Origin: Neokomagataea tanensis
Lineage (GTDB): Bacteria; Pseudomonadota; Alphaproteobacteria; Acetobacterales; Acetobacteraceae
Assembly (NCBI RefSeq): GCF_006542335.1
Contig: NZ_CP032485.1
Location: forward strand, 219,501-283,500
Direction of reading: 5' to 3'
Length of the DNA stretch: 64,000 nt
Shown in pieces: positions 8,024-17,468 of this stretch. The position numbers and the translations under genes are program-made. The notes under the pieces are model-generated. The model was not told where the DNA came from and did not search any database. It was given only the letters and a program-made list of their open reading frames with translations. How positions within the stretch are numbered: position 1 is the first letter of the stretch; the number at the start of each line of letters is the position of its first letter.

Positions 8024-9009
8024 CACTCCACACTGAACATCTCCACGCCACACCTGCCGGCATTGAGCGCGCAGCGTCCTTAATTCGCGAAGGCCGATTG
8101 GTCGCGTTCGGGACAGAAACAGTCTATGGCCTCGGCGCCCTCGCTTCGTCGGACCAAGCTGTAGCGCGTATCTTCGCAGCTAAAGGGCGACCTAAGTTCA
8201 ATCCGCTCATTAGCCATTTTGCGGATGCTGAGAGCGCCTTGGCACAAGCGAACCTCCAAGGCCCTATTCAAGAACTCGCGCATAAACTGGCTGATGCTTT
8301 TTGGCCCGGCCCGCTGACACTTGTGTTGCCTCGTGCCATATCCTCAAGCATTTCCGACTTAACAGCGGCCGGGCTCGAAAGCATCGCCCTACGCGTCCCT
8401 CGTGGTCAGACAGCGCGTGCACTGCTTCGTGCCGTTGACGCACCGGTTGCGGCCCCTTCAGCGAACCTGTCAGGCACCGTAAGCCCCTCGGACGCTTTTC
8501 ACGTGCTGCGATCACTGGGAGGCCGCATTGACGCGGTACTTGATTCTGGCCCCTGCTCCGTCGGTGTTGAAAGCACGGTTCTCGACCTGACACGGCCAAC
8601 GCCAACACTCCTCAGACCCGGCGGCGTCACCCTTGAAGAGCTTACGGCAATTTGCGGCACAGTAGCCCACCCTGACGACTTTGCGGATCTTCTCCCATCA
8701 TCCCCTGGTCGCCTTGCCTCTCACTACGCCCCCGCTCTTCCCGTCCGCCTTGACGCCACGAGCGTAGAACCTAACGAGGCGCTTTTAGCCTTCGGACCGG
8801 ACGTTCCAGATGCAAAACTTACATGGAACCTTAGCAAACAAGCTGATCTGGAAGAAGCCGCAGCACGCTTATTCGCCGGGCTGCGCTTTCTTGATTCGGA
8901 AGGCGCACGGCGTGGCCTGACACGAATTGCAGCCCAAACGATTCCTCGCAAAGGCTTAGGGCTCGCAATCCGTGACCGACTGCGCCGCGCCGCAGAGCCG
9001 CGCCCTTAA
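8020..9009 (+). CDS. Threonylcarbamoyl-AMP synthase, Sua5 type
   Basis: 329 residues from the ATG at 8020 that overlaps the cysQ stop. The N-terminal YrdC/TsaC domain makes threonylcarbamoyl-AMP from threonine, bicarbonate and ATP for the t6A37 modification of ANN-decoding tRNAs. It shows the family pattern G-R-LVAFGTETVYGLGA, KGRPKFNPLI, FWPGPLTLVL, LRVPR and APSANLSG. After VESTVLDL and LLRPGGV the chain continues into the Sua5 C-terminal domain (SPGRLASHYAP and following), absent from the short TsaC type. Length fits Sua5 (about 320-350). Confidence 0.92.
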   Translation: MTLHTEHLHATPAGIERAASLIREGRLVAFGTETVYGLGALASSDQAVARIFAAKGRPKFNPLISHFADAESALAQANLQGPIQELAHKLADAFWPGPLTLVLPRAISSSISDLTAAGLESIALRVPRGQTARALLRAVDAPVAAPSANLSGTVSPSDAFHVLRSLGGRIDAVLDSGPCSVGVESTVLDLTRPTPTLLRPGGVTLEELTAICGTVAHPDDFADLLPSSPGRLASHYAPALPVRLDATSVEPNEALLAFGPDVPDAKLTWNLSKQADLEEAAARLFAGLRFLDSEGARRGLTRIAAQTIPRKGLGLAIRDRLRRAAEPRP

Positions 9010-9036
9010 ATACCTCCAGCTGAGGAGCACGATTCA

Positions 9037-9540
9037 TTGCCGTCTCACAAAACCGATTCGGGCTCCTCAGATTTAGACCCCCGTGAAATTAAAATTCTTT
9101 CCGATATTCTTGCTCTAGTGCTTGATGAGCAAAGTGGCACGTCTGAGGCCGCGCTTGCCGCGCTAAAGCTGCGTGCCGCACGAAACGAGTTTACTGGCGG
9201 GGCGCTCAAAAACCTTTTTATGGGCCTGACCGCGCACCCCCGAAATACTCGTGACGAAAAACGTATTGATGACCTCACGCGGCGCCTAAAAAACTCTAAG
9301 GCTGAGACTGAACAAGCTCGCCAAAGAATTGAGGCACTTCGAAGGGCACTCAAACAATGCCAAGACGAGCAATCTTTGTTGCGCCAGGCATACGCTGAAA
9401 AAAATCAGCCTTACCTTTGGCAAAAAACGACCTGGATCATTGCAGGGGTCGCCGGTATTTTTCTGGGAATAGCTACCGCAGAAACCGTGCATGCATTTAA
9501 TGCTCCATTGCAACAGCCCCGGACATTGTATTTCCGTTAA
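9037..9540 (+). CDS. Hypothetical coiled-coil, tail-anchored membrane protein
   Basis: I do not recognise a family. The frame begins with TTG at 9037, seven or so bases after a GAGGAG ribosome binding site, and encodes 167 residues. Residues about 15-60 are helical and Ala/Leu-rich; residues about 70-125 are charged with heptad-like spacing (RIDDLTRRL, then IEALRRALKQ), suggesting a coiled coil. A single hydrophobic helix lies at about 130-152 (WIIAGVAGIFLGIATAETV), followed by a short tail, which suggests a C-terminally anchored inner-membrane protein with its bulk in the cytoplasm. It sits between the Sua5 gene and lptF with short gaps on both sides. Confidence 0.75.
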   Translation: MPSHKTDSGSSDLDPREIKILSDILALVLDEQSGTSEAALAALKLRAARNEFTGGALKNLFMGLTAHPRNTRDEKRIDDLTRRLKNSKAETEQARQRIEALRRALKQCQDEQSLLRQAYAEKNQPYLWQKTTWIIAGVAGIFLGIATAETVHAFNAPLQQPRTLYFR

Positions 9541-9589
9541 TCAACGCGCTGCTTTGGGGCTTCCCCCAAACGCCCCTGACCGCTAGACG

Positions 9590-10735
9590 ATGAGCATGCC
9601 AACTTCCAAGGGTACATCCCTACGCTACAACCCCCCGCTTCTTGACCGCTACATTCTGCGGCAATTGACTGTCGCGCTATGCGCGCTTTCGGGCGGAGCT
9701 GTAGCTTTGATATGGCTTATCCAGTCGTTGCACTTCATTCCGGTCATTGTGCAACACGGCCTCTCTTTGACTGTGTTCATTGAGCTCACAGGCTTGTTGC
9801 TGCCCAATCTTCTGACCGTTATTTTACCAATATCGACGTTCTTGGTCATTTTATTTGCCTATCAGCGCATGGCTCAAGACCGTGAACTGACCGTTATGCG
9901 CGCCGCAGGGCTTTCCCCATTGGAGCTGGCCCGACCGGGAATACTCTGCGCCAGCGTAGTCGTCGTATTGGGCTTTATTCTCACCCTTTGGCTAGTTCCT
10001 GCCTCCGATTATGCCTTCCGAAAAAAGCAGATCGCGATAACAAACCGGGTGGCAGCACTCTTAATTGAGGAAGGTGTCTTCACCCAAGTCGGAAACAATC
10101 TGACAGTCTATGTCCGGGCGCGCGACGCAAGCGGACAACTGCAAGGGGTACTCATCGAAGACGACCGGGATCCTCAGACCCATGCCACGATTCTTGCCGA
10201 ACGTGGTGCCGTCATTATGGTGAACGACCTGCCCCGCGTCGTTCTTTACAATGGCTCACGGCAGCAAATTGACCATAAAACCGGCCGCCTGAACGTCCTC
10301 ACCTTCGGGCGGAATACCATTGAGTTGGCTGCCGCCAAAAAAAGCGGGCATCTCGACCGCACCGCAGAGGAACTCTCCCTACCGCAACTCCTTGATTCTA
10401 AAGGTCGGCCAGAGCATACCAAGTTTATTGCTGAGGCAACGCACCGGCTAACAACGCCCTTCAGCGTTTTTTCCTACGCCATGATTGCGCTGGTTGCCAT
10501 TTTGCGCGGCACCTTCTCCCGCCACGGCAACATTATGCGCCCACTCACTGCGGTGTTTACCGTTGTCGGTCTTTTGGCACTCTCGCTGATGCTACAGAAC
10601 CTAGCGAGCCGCACGCCGGGCCTCACTCCTTTAATATGGTTGGAAAGTATTTTACCGGGCGCCATCGGCTTTTTCTTTCTCGCCCGCAAGCGCGATACAT
10701 TAAGCCTCTTTCCACGCCGTTCCGGGACACATTAA
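9590..10735 (+). CDS. lptF: LPS export permease LptF
   Basis: 381-residue inner-membrane subunit of the LptB2FG ABC transporter, which extracts lipopolysaccharide and feeds it to the LptC-A-D bridge. The YjgP/YjgQ family pattern is clear: LLDRYILRQL near the N-terminus, three membrane helices, the cytoplasmic coupling segment AYQRMAQDRELTVMRAAGLSP, a periplasmic beta-jellyroll region from about 130 to 270, then three helices. Start is ATG 9590 with another ATG two codons on; the ribosome binding site is weak. lptG follows two bases after the stop. Confidence 0.93.
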   Translation: MSMPTSKGTSLRYNPPLLDRYILRQLTVALCALSGGAVALIWLIQSLHFIPVIVQHGLSLTVFIELTGLLLPNLLTVILPISTFLVILFAYQRMAQDRELTVMRAAGLSPLELARPGILCASVVVVLGFILTLWLVPASDYAFRKKQIAITNRVAALLIEEGVFTQVGNNLTVYVRARDASGQLQGVLIEDDRDPQTHATILAERGAVIMVNDLPRVVLYNGSRQQIDHKTGRLNVLTFGRNTIELAAAKKSGHLDRTAEELSLPQLLDSKGRPEHTKFIAEATHRLTTPFSVFSYAMIALVAILRGTFSRHGNIMRPLTAVFTVVGLLALSLMLQNLASRTPGLTPLIWLESILPGAIGFFFLARKRDTLSLFPRRSGTH

Positions 10736-10737
10736 CC

Positions 10738-11925
10738 ATGACCTCTATTTCCCGCACGGCTCGGCATTTATTTGAAACGATTCAAATTTTTATCGTCGGT
10801 CACGGTGTAAAGCCCGGCTTTTCCACGACATTGGCTATCTATATCGCGCGCGTTTTTACGCTCTGCACGGTCGGAACAATTCTGGCACTGACAGGGCTGG
10901 TCTCTCTTTTTGACTTTATTGACCTGCTCCGCCGCGTAGCAGCACATCCCGCCTCTCCTAGCGCTCTCGCCCTGGAAATCGCGTTATTACACATCCCTTT
11001 TTATCTTATTTACGTTCTTCCATTCGGCATATTGCTCGGCGGCATTATCTGCTTTTTTCGTCTCACCCGCTCATCTGAACTTATCGTCGCCAGAGCGGCT
11101 GGCATCTCAGCTTGGCAATTTCTTGCCAGCCCGCTCGCCTGCGCTCTGATGATGGGCATTCTCACAACAACGGCCGTTTCATCTTTATCATCTACTTTTT
11201 ACAGAAAAGCCGAGCAGCTCGACCAAACCTACCTACGCTCGGGCGGCAGCTCACTTACGCTAAAGAGCGGCTCACTATGGCTCAGACAAGCCGATGACGG
11301 CCTCGTCAACCACGGCGTCGCTATCCTGCATGGTCAGAGCGTAGAGTTAACGCATCATGAGCTCATTCTGCATGGCGTCACGCTTTTTCGCCTCGACGCA
11401 CATGACGCGCTCATCCTTCGCGTAGAAGCCCCTGAAGCGAGTTTGCTCAATAATGAGTGGCGCTTGCCGGAAGCATCCGAACTAAAAGCAGATCATTTGC
11501 CGACCCCCATCGGGTCGCTCTCACTGCCTTCGGATCTTACCATTTCTCGTATACAGGAAAGTTTTGCTTCACCGGACACATTATCGGTTTTCGCTCTGCC
11601 GGGCTTTATTGAACTCATGGAGCGTTCGGGCTTTCCATCAATACGCCACAGACTACACTTACAGTCTCTTCTTGCTCTTCCTATTTTGGCCGGAACCATG
11701 GCATTGGTATCAGCTGGGTTCTCGATGCGTCCTACCCGTCGTGGCGGTGTCGCACGAATGTTGGGATCAGGGGTTGCAGCGGGCTTCGCTTTGTTTACGA
11801 TTTCAAAGGTTGCAGAAAAATTTGGTGAATCCGGCGCATTACCGCCGGTACTCGCAGCATGGGCACCAACAGGTGCAGGGCTTTGCCTCGCTCTTGCGCT
11901 CTTGCTGTACATGGAGGATGGTTAA
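10738..11925 (+). CDS. lptG: LPS export permease LptG
   Basis: 395 residues from ATG 10738. Partner of LptF in the LptB2FG transporter. The N-terminal LAIYIARVF segment, the SLFDFIDLLRR helix end and the cytoplasmic FFRLTRSSELIVARAAGISAWQ coupling helix are characteristic of LptG. A periplasmic domain occupies roughly residues 130-280, and the last three helices include an SAGFSMRPTRRGG loop seen in this family. The stop overlaps the lptD start (TAATG), indicating coupled translation. Confidence 0.93.
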   Translation: MTSISRTARHLFETIQIFIVGHGVKPGFSTTLAIYIARVFTLCTVGTILALTGLVSLFDFIDLLRRVAAHPASPSALALEIALLHIPFYLIYVLPFGILLGGIICFFRLTRSSELIVARAAGISAWQFLASPLACALMMGILTTTAVSSLSSTFYRKAEQLDQTYLRSGGSSLTLKSGSLWLRQADDGLVNHGVAILHGQSVELTHHELILHGVTLFRLDAHDALILRVEAPEASLLNNEWRLPEASELKADHLPTPIGSLSLPSDLTISRIQESFASPDTLSVFALPGFIELMERSGFPSIRHRLHLQSLLALPILAGTMALVSAGFSMRPTRRGGVARMLGSGVAAGFALFTISKVAEKFGESGALPPVLAAWAPTGAGLCLALALLLYMEDG

Positions 11926-14321
11926 TGGCGTCGCCTCGCGGGCAAGACAGTAAGCAGGATATGGTGCAAAATATTTCACACAAACACTCCTGCACGAATG
12001 CGCAATCGCACAGCACTTCTCGCCGTCTTCCACGGCGTTATCGCGCGTCTCTTGCCGCTGCGGCCCTAACGGGTACGGCTCTTGCTTCACCATTTCAGGT
12101 AGAAGCCAGCTCTATGCGACGCGACAACTCCCATGTCGTCGTCGTCGGGCGCCCAACGTCAGAAGGTGATCCGCTCACCTACCTGACGGATAAAGAAAGC
12201 TACGATAAAAGTGGCATCGCCACATGGACCGGCAATGTCCGTGTCTGGCAGGGTGATCACGCATTACGTGCGGATATGATTCGCTACGACCGCAATACAG
12301 GCACCCTGACAGCAACAGGCCATGTCGCCATGACTGAACCCGACGGCAGCACCACATATGCTGACCATTTCGAGTTCAGCCACGGCATGCATGACGGGAT
12401 CGGCACTGCGCTATACCTCCGCATGGAAGATAACGCGAAACTGGCGGGCAACGGCATGCGCCGTACACACGGCCTCATTAACGACCTCTCAAAGGCCGTT
12501 TATACGGCCTGCGAAGTCTGTAGCAAAACCCCAGAAAAGCCGCCTTTTTGGCAGTTTAAAGCTTACAACGCGACACAAGATACACAACACAAACGCATTG
12601 AATTTGACCACGCCTGGCTGCAAATACTCGGCATTCCTGTCTTTTACTTCCCCTTCTTTTCTATGACGGATCCCTCCGTAAAGCGTCAAAGCGGCTTCCT
12701 TATGCCCGGCATCAGCCCGCATGACCGCTTCTTGGGAACGTATGTCACTATCCCGTACTTCTGGGCGATTGACCAACATCAAGACGCGACCATTCGCCTC
12801 CTCGCATCTTCTCGCACGGGGCCAGAGATTACGGGGCAGTACCGTAATCGCCTGAATTTTGGCACGATTAATATTTCTGCTGGCACGGCATTTGATACTT
12901 ACAGTACGAGCGAATACGTCAAAGTCTTTGGTAATACTGTAACCTCATCCAATGACTATGGCCTGCAAGGATATTTCTTTGGCCGCGCTAATTTTGCCCT
13001 GAACCGCTACTGGCAAGCAGGAGCGAACATTAACCTCGCCACCTCAGCCAATTACATGCGCGATTATCGCGTACCCGGCTACGGGCAGGAAACACTCAAC
13101 TCCAACCTTTACGCTGAAGGTTACGGCGTAGGCGCCTATACGCGTATTGATGCGCAAGCCTATCAAGGCCTGAACCAAGGCGTCATTCAAAACTCCCAGC
13201 TCCCGTGGGTTTTGCCGCGCCTGACATATGCCTTCCAAGGCCAACCTGACCTTTTAGGCGGACGCATAAGCCTAAAGACAACAGATTTTAACGTTTATCG
13301 GTCCGTCGGTGTTTCGGATCAACGTGCCCAGTTGGCCGTGCAGTGGGACCGGCCATTCCTCAACCGTTTGGGGCAAGAATGGCTCCTGACCGCACGAGTT
13401 GATTCCAACGTCTACCGTGCGACGAGCCTGAACCAGCAACCCATTTACGCGACAGGCGCAACACGGGCCGTTACCGGGCAAGCACTACCAACGATTGCCC
13501 TACGGATGAACTGGCCTTTGCTCCGAAGCTTTTCACATGGCGTCGGAACACAAATCTTCGAGCCAATTGCGCAGATTATTGCTGCTCCTAACACCGGAAA
13601 CTCGTCATCACGCAACCGGCCCAACGAAGACAGTCTGACATACGAGTTCAGCGATACAACGCTCTTCTCGCTGAACAGATATATGGGGACGGACAGACTT
13701 GATGGCGGCCTCCGTGCGAATGTCGGCATCCATCAAAACTGGAGCTGGCGCGGCCACGAGATCGACATGCTTGCCGGGGAAAGCATACAAGAACACATTA
13801 CCTACAACCGCATTCCCTACTCCGGCCTTGACCACCACTTGTCAGACCCAGTTGCCCGCATTCGTATCGCGCCTAATAGCGCTTTCGACATGACAGCGCG
13901 TGGCCGCTACAACCCGTGGACACGCCAGTTCGACTTCGGTGAAGGCCTTGTCAGCATGGGTGCACCGCTCCTGCGCGTCACCGCCGGCTATGTTTATGCC
14001 CCTGTTACACCTTATTACTATTATGGTACCGACTACGTCTCCCAGACGCCAAATTCATCATATCTTCAAAAAACCAACGAATTAACGGGTGGTTTTTCAA
14101 CGCATTGGCGGAATTATCATGCCTCTGGCTTCTTCCGCCGCGCGCTTTCCCGCAACCAGTTCGTCGCAAATGGCGGCACTGTCGGTTACAGCAACGACTG
14201 CTTTGGGCTAGATGTGATGTACATCAAACAATATACCCGTATCGGCGGCATCCAGCGCAACACGACCATCCTCTTTAATTTTACGTTTAAGACGATCGGC
14301 ACTTTCGGAATCAACGGTTGA
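11925..14321 (+). CDS. lptD: LPS-assembly outer membrane protein LptD
   Basis: 798 residues from the ATG at 11925 that overlaps the lptG stop; a start at 11961 is possible. LptD with LptE inserts lipopolysaccharide into the outer leaflet. An Arg-rich stretch and hydrophobic segment (about residues 35-60, ending LASPFQVEASS) look like a signal peptide with a long n-region. An N-terminal jellyroll of the LptA type follows (GNVRVWQGDHALRADMIRYDRNTGTLTATGHV), then the C-x-x-C pair VYTACEVCSKTPEKPPFW and the IPVFYFPFFSMTDPSVKRQSG motif that marks the barrel start. The C-terminal barrel ends in alternating aromatic strands, with a further cysteine (NDCFG) in the position of the C-terminal disulfide partner. 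Confidence 0.93.
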   Translation: MASPRGQDSKQDMVQNISHKHSCTNAQSHSTSRRLPRRYRASLAAAALTGTALASPFQVEASSMRRDNSHVVVVGRPTSEGDPLTYLTDKESYDKSGIATWTGNVRVWQGDHALRADMIRYDRNTGTLTATGHVAMTEPDGSTTYADHFEFSHGMHDGIGTALYLRMEDNAKLAGNGMRRTHGLINDLSKAVYTACEVCSKTPEKPPFWQFKAYNATQDTQHKRIEFDHAWLQILGIPVFYFPFFSMTDPSVKRQSGFLMPGISPHDRFLGTYVTIPYFWAIDQHQDATIRLLASSRTGPEITGQYRNRLNFGTINISAGTAFDTYSTSEYVKVFGNTVTSSNDYGLQGYFFGRANFALNRYWQAGANINLATSANYMRDYRVPGYGQETLNSNLYAEGYGVGAYTRIDAQAYQGLNQGVIQNSQLPWVLPRLTYAFQGQPDLLGGRISLKTTDFNVYRSVGVSDQRAQLAVQWDRPFLNRLGQEWLLTARVDSNVYRATSLNQQPIYATGATRAVTGQALPTIALRMNWPLLRSFSHGVGTQIFEPIAQIIAAPNTGNSSSRNRPNEDSLTYEFSDTTLFSLNRYMGTDRLDGGLRANVGIHQNWSWRGHEIDMLAGESIQEHITYNRIPYSGLDHHLSDPVARIRIAPNSAFDMTARGRYNPWTRQFDFGEGLVSMGAPLLRVTAGYVYAPVTPYYYYGTDYVSQTPNSSYLQKTNELTGGFSTHWRNYHASGFFRRALSRNQFVANGGTVGYSNDCFGLDVMYIKQYTRIGGIQRNTTILFNFTFKTIGTFGING

Positions 14322-14323
14322 GC

Positions 14324-15715
14324 ATGTTCATGACTTCACGCACCCTCTTCCCACGCGTAACGACAGTTGCCCTCGCAGCTCTCACCATGGGAGCTTCACT
14401 GGCAATGGCCTCGACGGCTTTGGCGGCGCATCATGGGCACGCAAACCCACCACCTGCCAAAACAGCAACCACCACGCCTGCGGCGGATGCTACCCCACCC
14501 GATGACCAAATTCTTGCTGTTATCAACGGGCAGGTCCTCACCCAGCGTGATGTAGACAACCGCGAGCGTCTTTTTGTGCTGTCCACCGGGCTGCCTGTCA
14601 GCCCTGACGTTCTGAAGCGTATGCGCGGACAGATTGTCCATCAGCTGATAGATGAACGCCTCAAAACACAAGAAATTCTGAAGCGCCACATCAACGTTGA
14701 ACCCCAGCAAATCGCCGAAACTATTTCGAATATCGAAGCCCGTAACGGCATGCCAAAAAACGCTCTGCGTGACAGGCTGGCAAAAGACAGCGTCTCTCTC
14801 ACAACGCTTATCGACCAGATTCGTGTTCAAATCGGCTGGATGCAAGTCCTGCGTGAACAGCTTGGTGAAGGCGGGCGTATTACAGCCATACAGATCGCTC
14901 AGCGTGAACAAGCGCTGCAAGCTGAGCAAGGTCGCCCCCAATATATGATGAGCGAAATCTTCGTTCCTGTTCCAGATCCGCGCCACGACGAAAATGAATT
15001 AGCCTTCACGCGCACAATTATTTCTCAGTTGCGTGCCGGTGCACCTTTCCCAATCGTTGCAGCTCAATTCTCTCAGGACCAATCTGCTTTGGATGGCGGC
15101 TCAAAAGGCTGGGTTCAAGAAGATAACCTTGATCCACAGGTCGTCGATATCGTCCGACAAATGCCAATCGGCGCTATTTCCAACCCGATTCAAGTTGCCG
15201 GCGGCTTCGTCATTGCTACGGTGCAAGCCAAGCGTACGGTTGGCAAACAAATGGGAACGCTCGTTTCCATGCGTCAGGCGTTTTTCCCATTCGATGCCCC
15301 TTTGAACCCACAGGCTCCAACTCCACAACAACGCAGCATGCTTGAGCACGCAACGAAAGCAACGCAAAGCATCCACAGCTGCGATGAGATGGAAGCTCTT
15401 AACAAATCTTTGGGTGAAAAGCGGCCAAGCAACCCCGGCACCCAGGTGCTAGAGCGTCTGATGCCGCAAATGCGCTCCATCATTGAGCCATTGCCGCTGA
15501 ATAAGGCCAGCCACCCACTCATCTCAGTTGACGGCATCGCCCTGCTGATCGTGTGTGACCGTCAGCAAAAAAACCTCGCTCAACAATCTCCCAGCGAAAT
15601 TGCAGACCAGCTCATGAACGAGCGCGTTGAGCAGGCGTCTCGCCAGCTTCAGCGTGACCTGCAACGCCGCGCCGTGATTGACATGCGCCCAGCCGCACGC
15701 TCAATCCTGAACTAA
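14324..15715 (+). CDS. surA: Periplasmic chaperone / parvulin-type prolyl isomerase SurA
   Basis: 463 residues from ATG 14324; a TTG at 14318 overlapping the lptD stop and an ATG at 14330 are alternatives. An N-terminal signal peptide ends near LAMASTALAAHH, followed by a His/Pro/Thr-rich linker. The SurA N-terminal chaperone domain (ILAVINGQVLTQRDVDNR, then IVHQLIDERL) spans about 60-200. One parvulin domain follows (QYMMSEIFVPVP, FSQDQSALDGGSKGW, IGAISNPIQVAGGFVIATV). SurA escorts outer membrane proteins, including LptD, to the BAM complex, so its place right after lptD makes sense. pdxA, often found between surA and rsmA, is absent here. Confidence 0.9.
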   Translation: MFMTSRTLFPRVTTVALAALTMGASLAMASTALAAHHGHANPPPAKTATTTPAADATPPDDQILAVINGQVLTQRDVDNRERLFVLSTGLPVSPDVLKRMRGQIVHQLIDERLKTQEILKRHINVEPQQIAETISNIEARNGMPKNALRDRLAKDSVSLTTLIDQIRVQIGWMQVLREQLGEGGRITAIQIAQREQALQAEQGRPQYMMSEIFVPVPDPRHDENELAFTRTIISQLRAGAPFPIVAAQFSQDQSALDGGSKGWVQEDNLDPQVVDIVRQMPIGAISNPIQVAGGFVIATVQAKRTVGKQMGTLVSMRQAFFPFDAPLNPQAPTPQQRSMLEHATKATQSIHSCDEMEALNKSLGEKRPSNPGTQVLERLMPQMRSIIEPLPLNKASHPLISVDGIALLIVCDRQQKNLAQQSPSEIADQLMNERVEQASRQLQRDLQRRAVIDMRPAARSILN

Positions 15716-15733
15716 TACAGGCCACTGATTATC

Positions 15734-16552
15734 GTGACTCTTCCTTCCCTAAAGGACAGCATCCAACAGCACGGACTTGACGCCAAAAAAGCTCTTGGAC
15801 AGCACTTTCTTCTTGATCCGGGCCTCTGCGCCCGGATCGCTGCTTTAGGCGGTGACCTCACCGGGCGCAGCGTTGTAGAAATCGGCCCAGGACCGGGCGG
15901 CCTCACCCGCGCGCTTATCAATACCCCCGCAGACCGCATTGATGCCGTAGAAATTGACGAGCGGGCTTGGCCCCTCCTTGACGAACTTGCGGGCTATGCG
16001 AATGGCCGGCTGCACATCGTGCGACAAGATGCACTCACTCTCGACGCGGCATCCCTAGGGCCAGCCCCACGCCAAATCGTTGCAAACCTTCCATATAACG
16101 TCGCGACACCTCTGCTAATCGGGTGGCTACGCCAAGCCGCATCATGGGAACGTATGGCCCTGATGTTCCAGTTCGAAGTCGCGGAACGTATCTGCGCGGC
16201 ACCTGGCACGTCCGCGTATGGCCGCCTCGCGGTTTTGGCCCAGTGGTGCGCTCAATGCAGCATCGCGCTTAAGATCCCGCCTGGCGCATTTTCGCCCCCA
16301 CCAAAAGTCCACTCCGCTGTTGCAGTTATAATCCCACACGCAGAGCAACCTGAGCCATCTTTGTTCAAAGCTATGGAACGAGTAACCGCAGCTGCATTTG
16401 GGCAAAGACGGAAAATGCTTCGCTCTTCTCTTAAATCCATCGGCGGGGAAAAACTGCTCTCTCAAGCGGAAATCGAACCCACTCGTCGCGCTGAAACTCT
16501 GTCCATTGCGGAATTTGCACGCCTTGCCACCCTCCACCATGCTGACCGCTAG
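15734..16552 (+). CDS. rsmA: 16S rRNA (A1518/A1519) dimethyladenosine transferase
   Basis: 272 residues from GTG 15734. RsmA (KsgA) uses S-adenosylmethionine to dimethylate two adjacent adenosines in helix 45 of 16S rRNA during late 30S assembly. Diagnostic motifs are KKALGQHFLLDP near the N-terminus, the SAM-binding loop VEIGPGPGGLT, and the catalytic NLPYNVATPLL (motif IV, NLPY). The C-terminal helical domain holds FGQRRKMLRSSLK, also standard. Lies 18 bases after surA; its TAG overlaps the GTG of tag. Confidence 0.94.
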   Translation: MTLPSLKDSIQQHGLDAKKALGQHFLLDPGLCARIAALGGDLTGRSVVEIGPGPGGLTRALINTPADRIDAVEIDERAWPLLDELAGYANGRLHIVRQDALTLDAASLGPAPRQIVANLPYNVATPLLIGWLRQAASWERMALMFQFEVAERICAAPGTSAYGRLAVLAQWCAQCSIALKIPPGAFSPPPKVHSAVAVIIPHAEQPEPSLFKAMERVTAAAFGQRRKMLRSSLKSIGGEKLLSQAEIEPTRRAETLSIAEFARLATLHHADR

Positions 16553-17121
16553 TGGAGCAAAACAAACAACGCTGTAAATGGGCTGAAGCAACCCCACTCT
16601 TAAAAGACTACCACGATACGGAGTGGGGCAAGCCTGCCCCTGACGAACGCAGCTTATGGGAGACTCTCATGCTCGAGAGTTTCCAAGCTGGCCTATCATG
16701 GCGCATTGTCCTTGAGCGCAGAGAGGCCCTAAGGGCGGCATTTGCACAGTTCGAGCCACACAAGGTCGCTCTTTTCACGCCGCAAGATGTCGAACGATTA
16801 ATGCTCAACGCGGATATCATCCGCTCCAAAGCCAAAATCGAAGCTGTTATCCATAACGCTCGCATTTTCATGGATATGCAGTCCCACGGTGAGAGCCTTG
16901 AGCAACTACTGGCACCGTTTACACAAAATGCCCCATTCGTCCAAAGCGTTGACGAACAGCCCCAAACGCAGTCACCTCTTTCTTGCACTATTGCTCACGC
17001 TCTAAAAAAACGTGGTTTCAAGTTTATCGGCCCAGTGATCATCTATGCTTGGCTTCAAGCGATAGGCATTGTTGATGACCACGAACCACAATGTTTCAAT
17101 CATTTTAGTAAGAGACATTAA
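16552..17121 (+). CDS. tag: DNA-3-methyladenine glycosylase I
   Basis: 189-residue helix-hairpin-helix base-excision repair enzyme that removes 3-methyladenine from alkylated DNA. The Tag pattern is present: a near N-terminal C-x-W (RCKW, Cys8), YHDTEWGKP (His21), LWETLMLESFQAGLSW and a C-terminal DDHEPQCFNH whose His and Cys complete the zinc-binding site. The GTG start overlaps the rsmA stop, pointing to coupled translation. Length is normal for the family (about 185-195). Confidence 0.93.
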   Translation: MEQNKQRCKWAEATPLLKDYHDTEWGKPAPDERSLWETLMLESFQAGLSWRIVLERREALRAAFAQFEPHKVALFTPQDVERLMLNADIIRSKAKIEAVIHNARIFMDMQSHGESLEQLLAPFTQNAPFVQSVDEQPQTQSPLSCTIAHALKKRGFKFIGPVIIYAWLQAIGIVDDHEPQCFNHFSKRH

Positions 17122-17123
17122 AT

Positions 17124-17450
17124 ATGCTTATGCCAATTATTTATAGCTGTGCGGCACTGTGCGAAATCGCGGGATGTTTTACATTTTGGATGTGGTTGCG
17201 CTCGGCTAAGAGCGCTTTGTGGCTTATCCCAGGCTGCGCTTCACTTATCGCCTTTGCCTACCTGCTCACCCTGATTGATACGAGCCAAGCAGGACGAGCT
17301 TATGCAGCCTATGGCGGCATATACATCACAGCATCTGTCTTGTGGCTTTGGATTGTTGAAGATACCCGCCCTGATCTATGGGATTTATGCGGTACCTCCT
17401 TGTGCATTATCGGTGCAGGAATAATTTTCTTCGCGCCACACCGCCAGTAA
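17124..17450 (+). CDS. YnfA/UPF0060 family four-helix membrane protein
   Basis: 108 residues with four membrane helices. The conserved N-terminal AALCEIAGCFTFWMWLR and the middle GRAYAAYGGIYITASVLWLWIVE are signatures of the UPF0060 family. Members resemble small multidrug resistance transporters, but the physiological substrate is not settled. The stop of tag lies two bases upstream, so it is likely the last gene of the lptF-tag run. It converges with the DinB-like gene with only 18 bases between them; no obvious terminator hairpin is seen there. Confidence 0.9.
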   Translation: MLMPIIYSCAALCEIAGCFTFWMWLRSAKSALWLIPGCASLIAFAYLLTLIDTSQAGRAYAAYGGIYITASVLWLWIVEDTRPDLWDLCGTSLCIIGAGIIFFAPHRQ

Positions 17451-17468
17451 GGCACCCGGTTTTCTACC

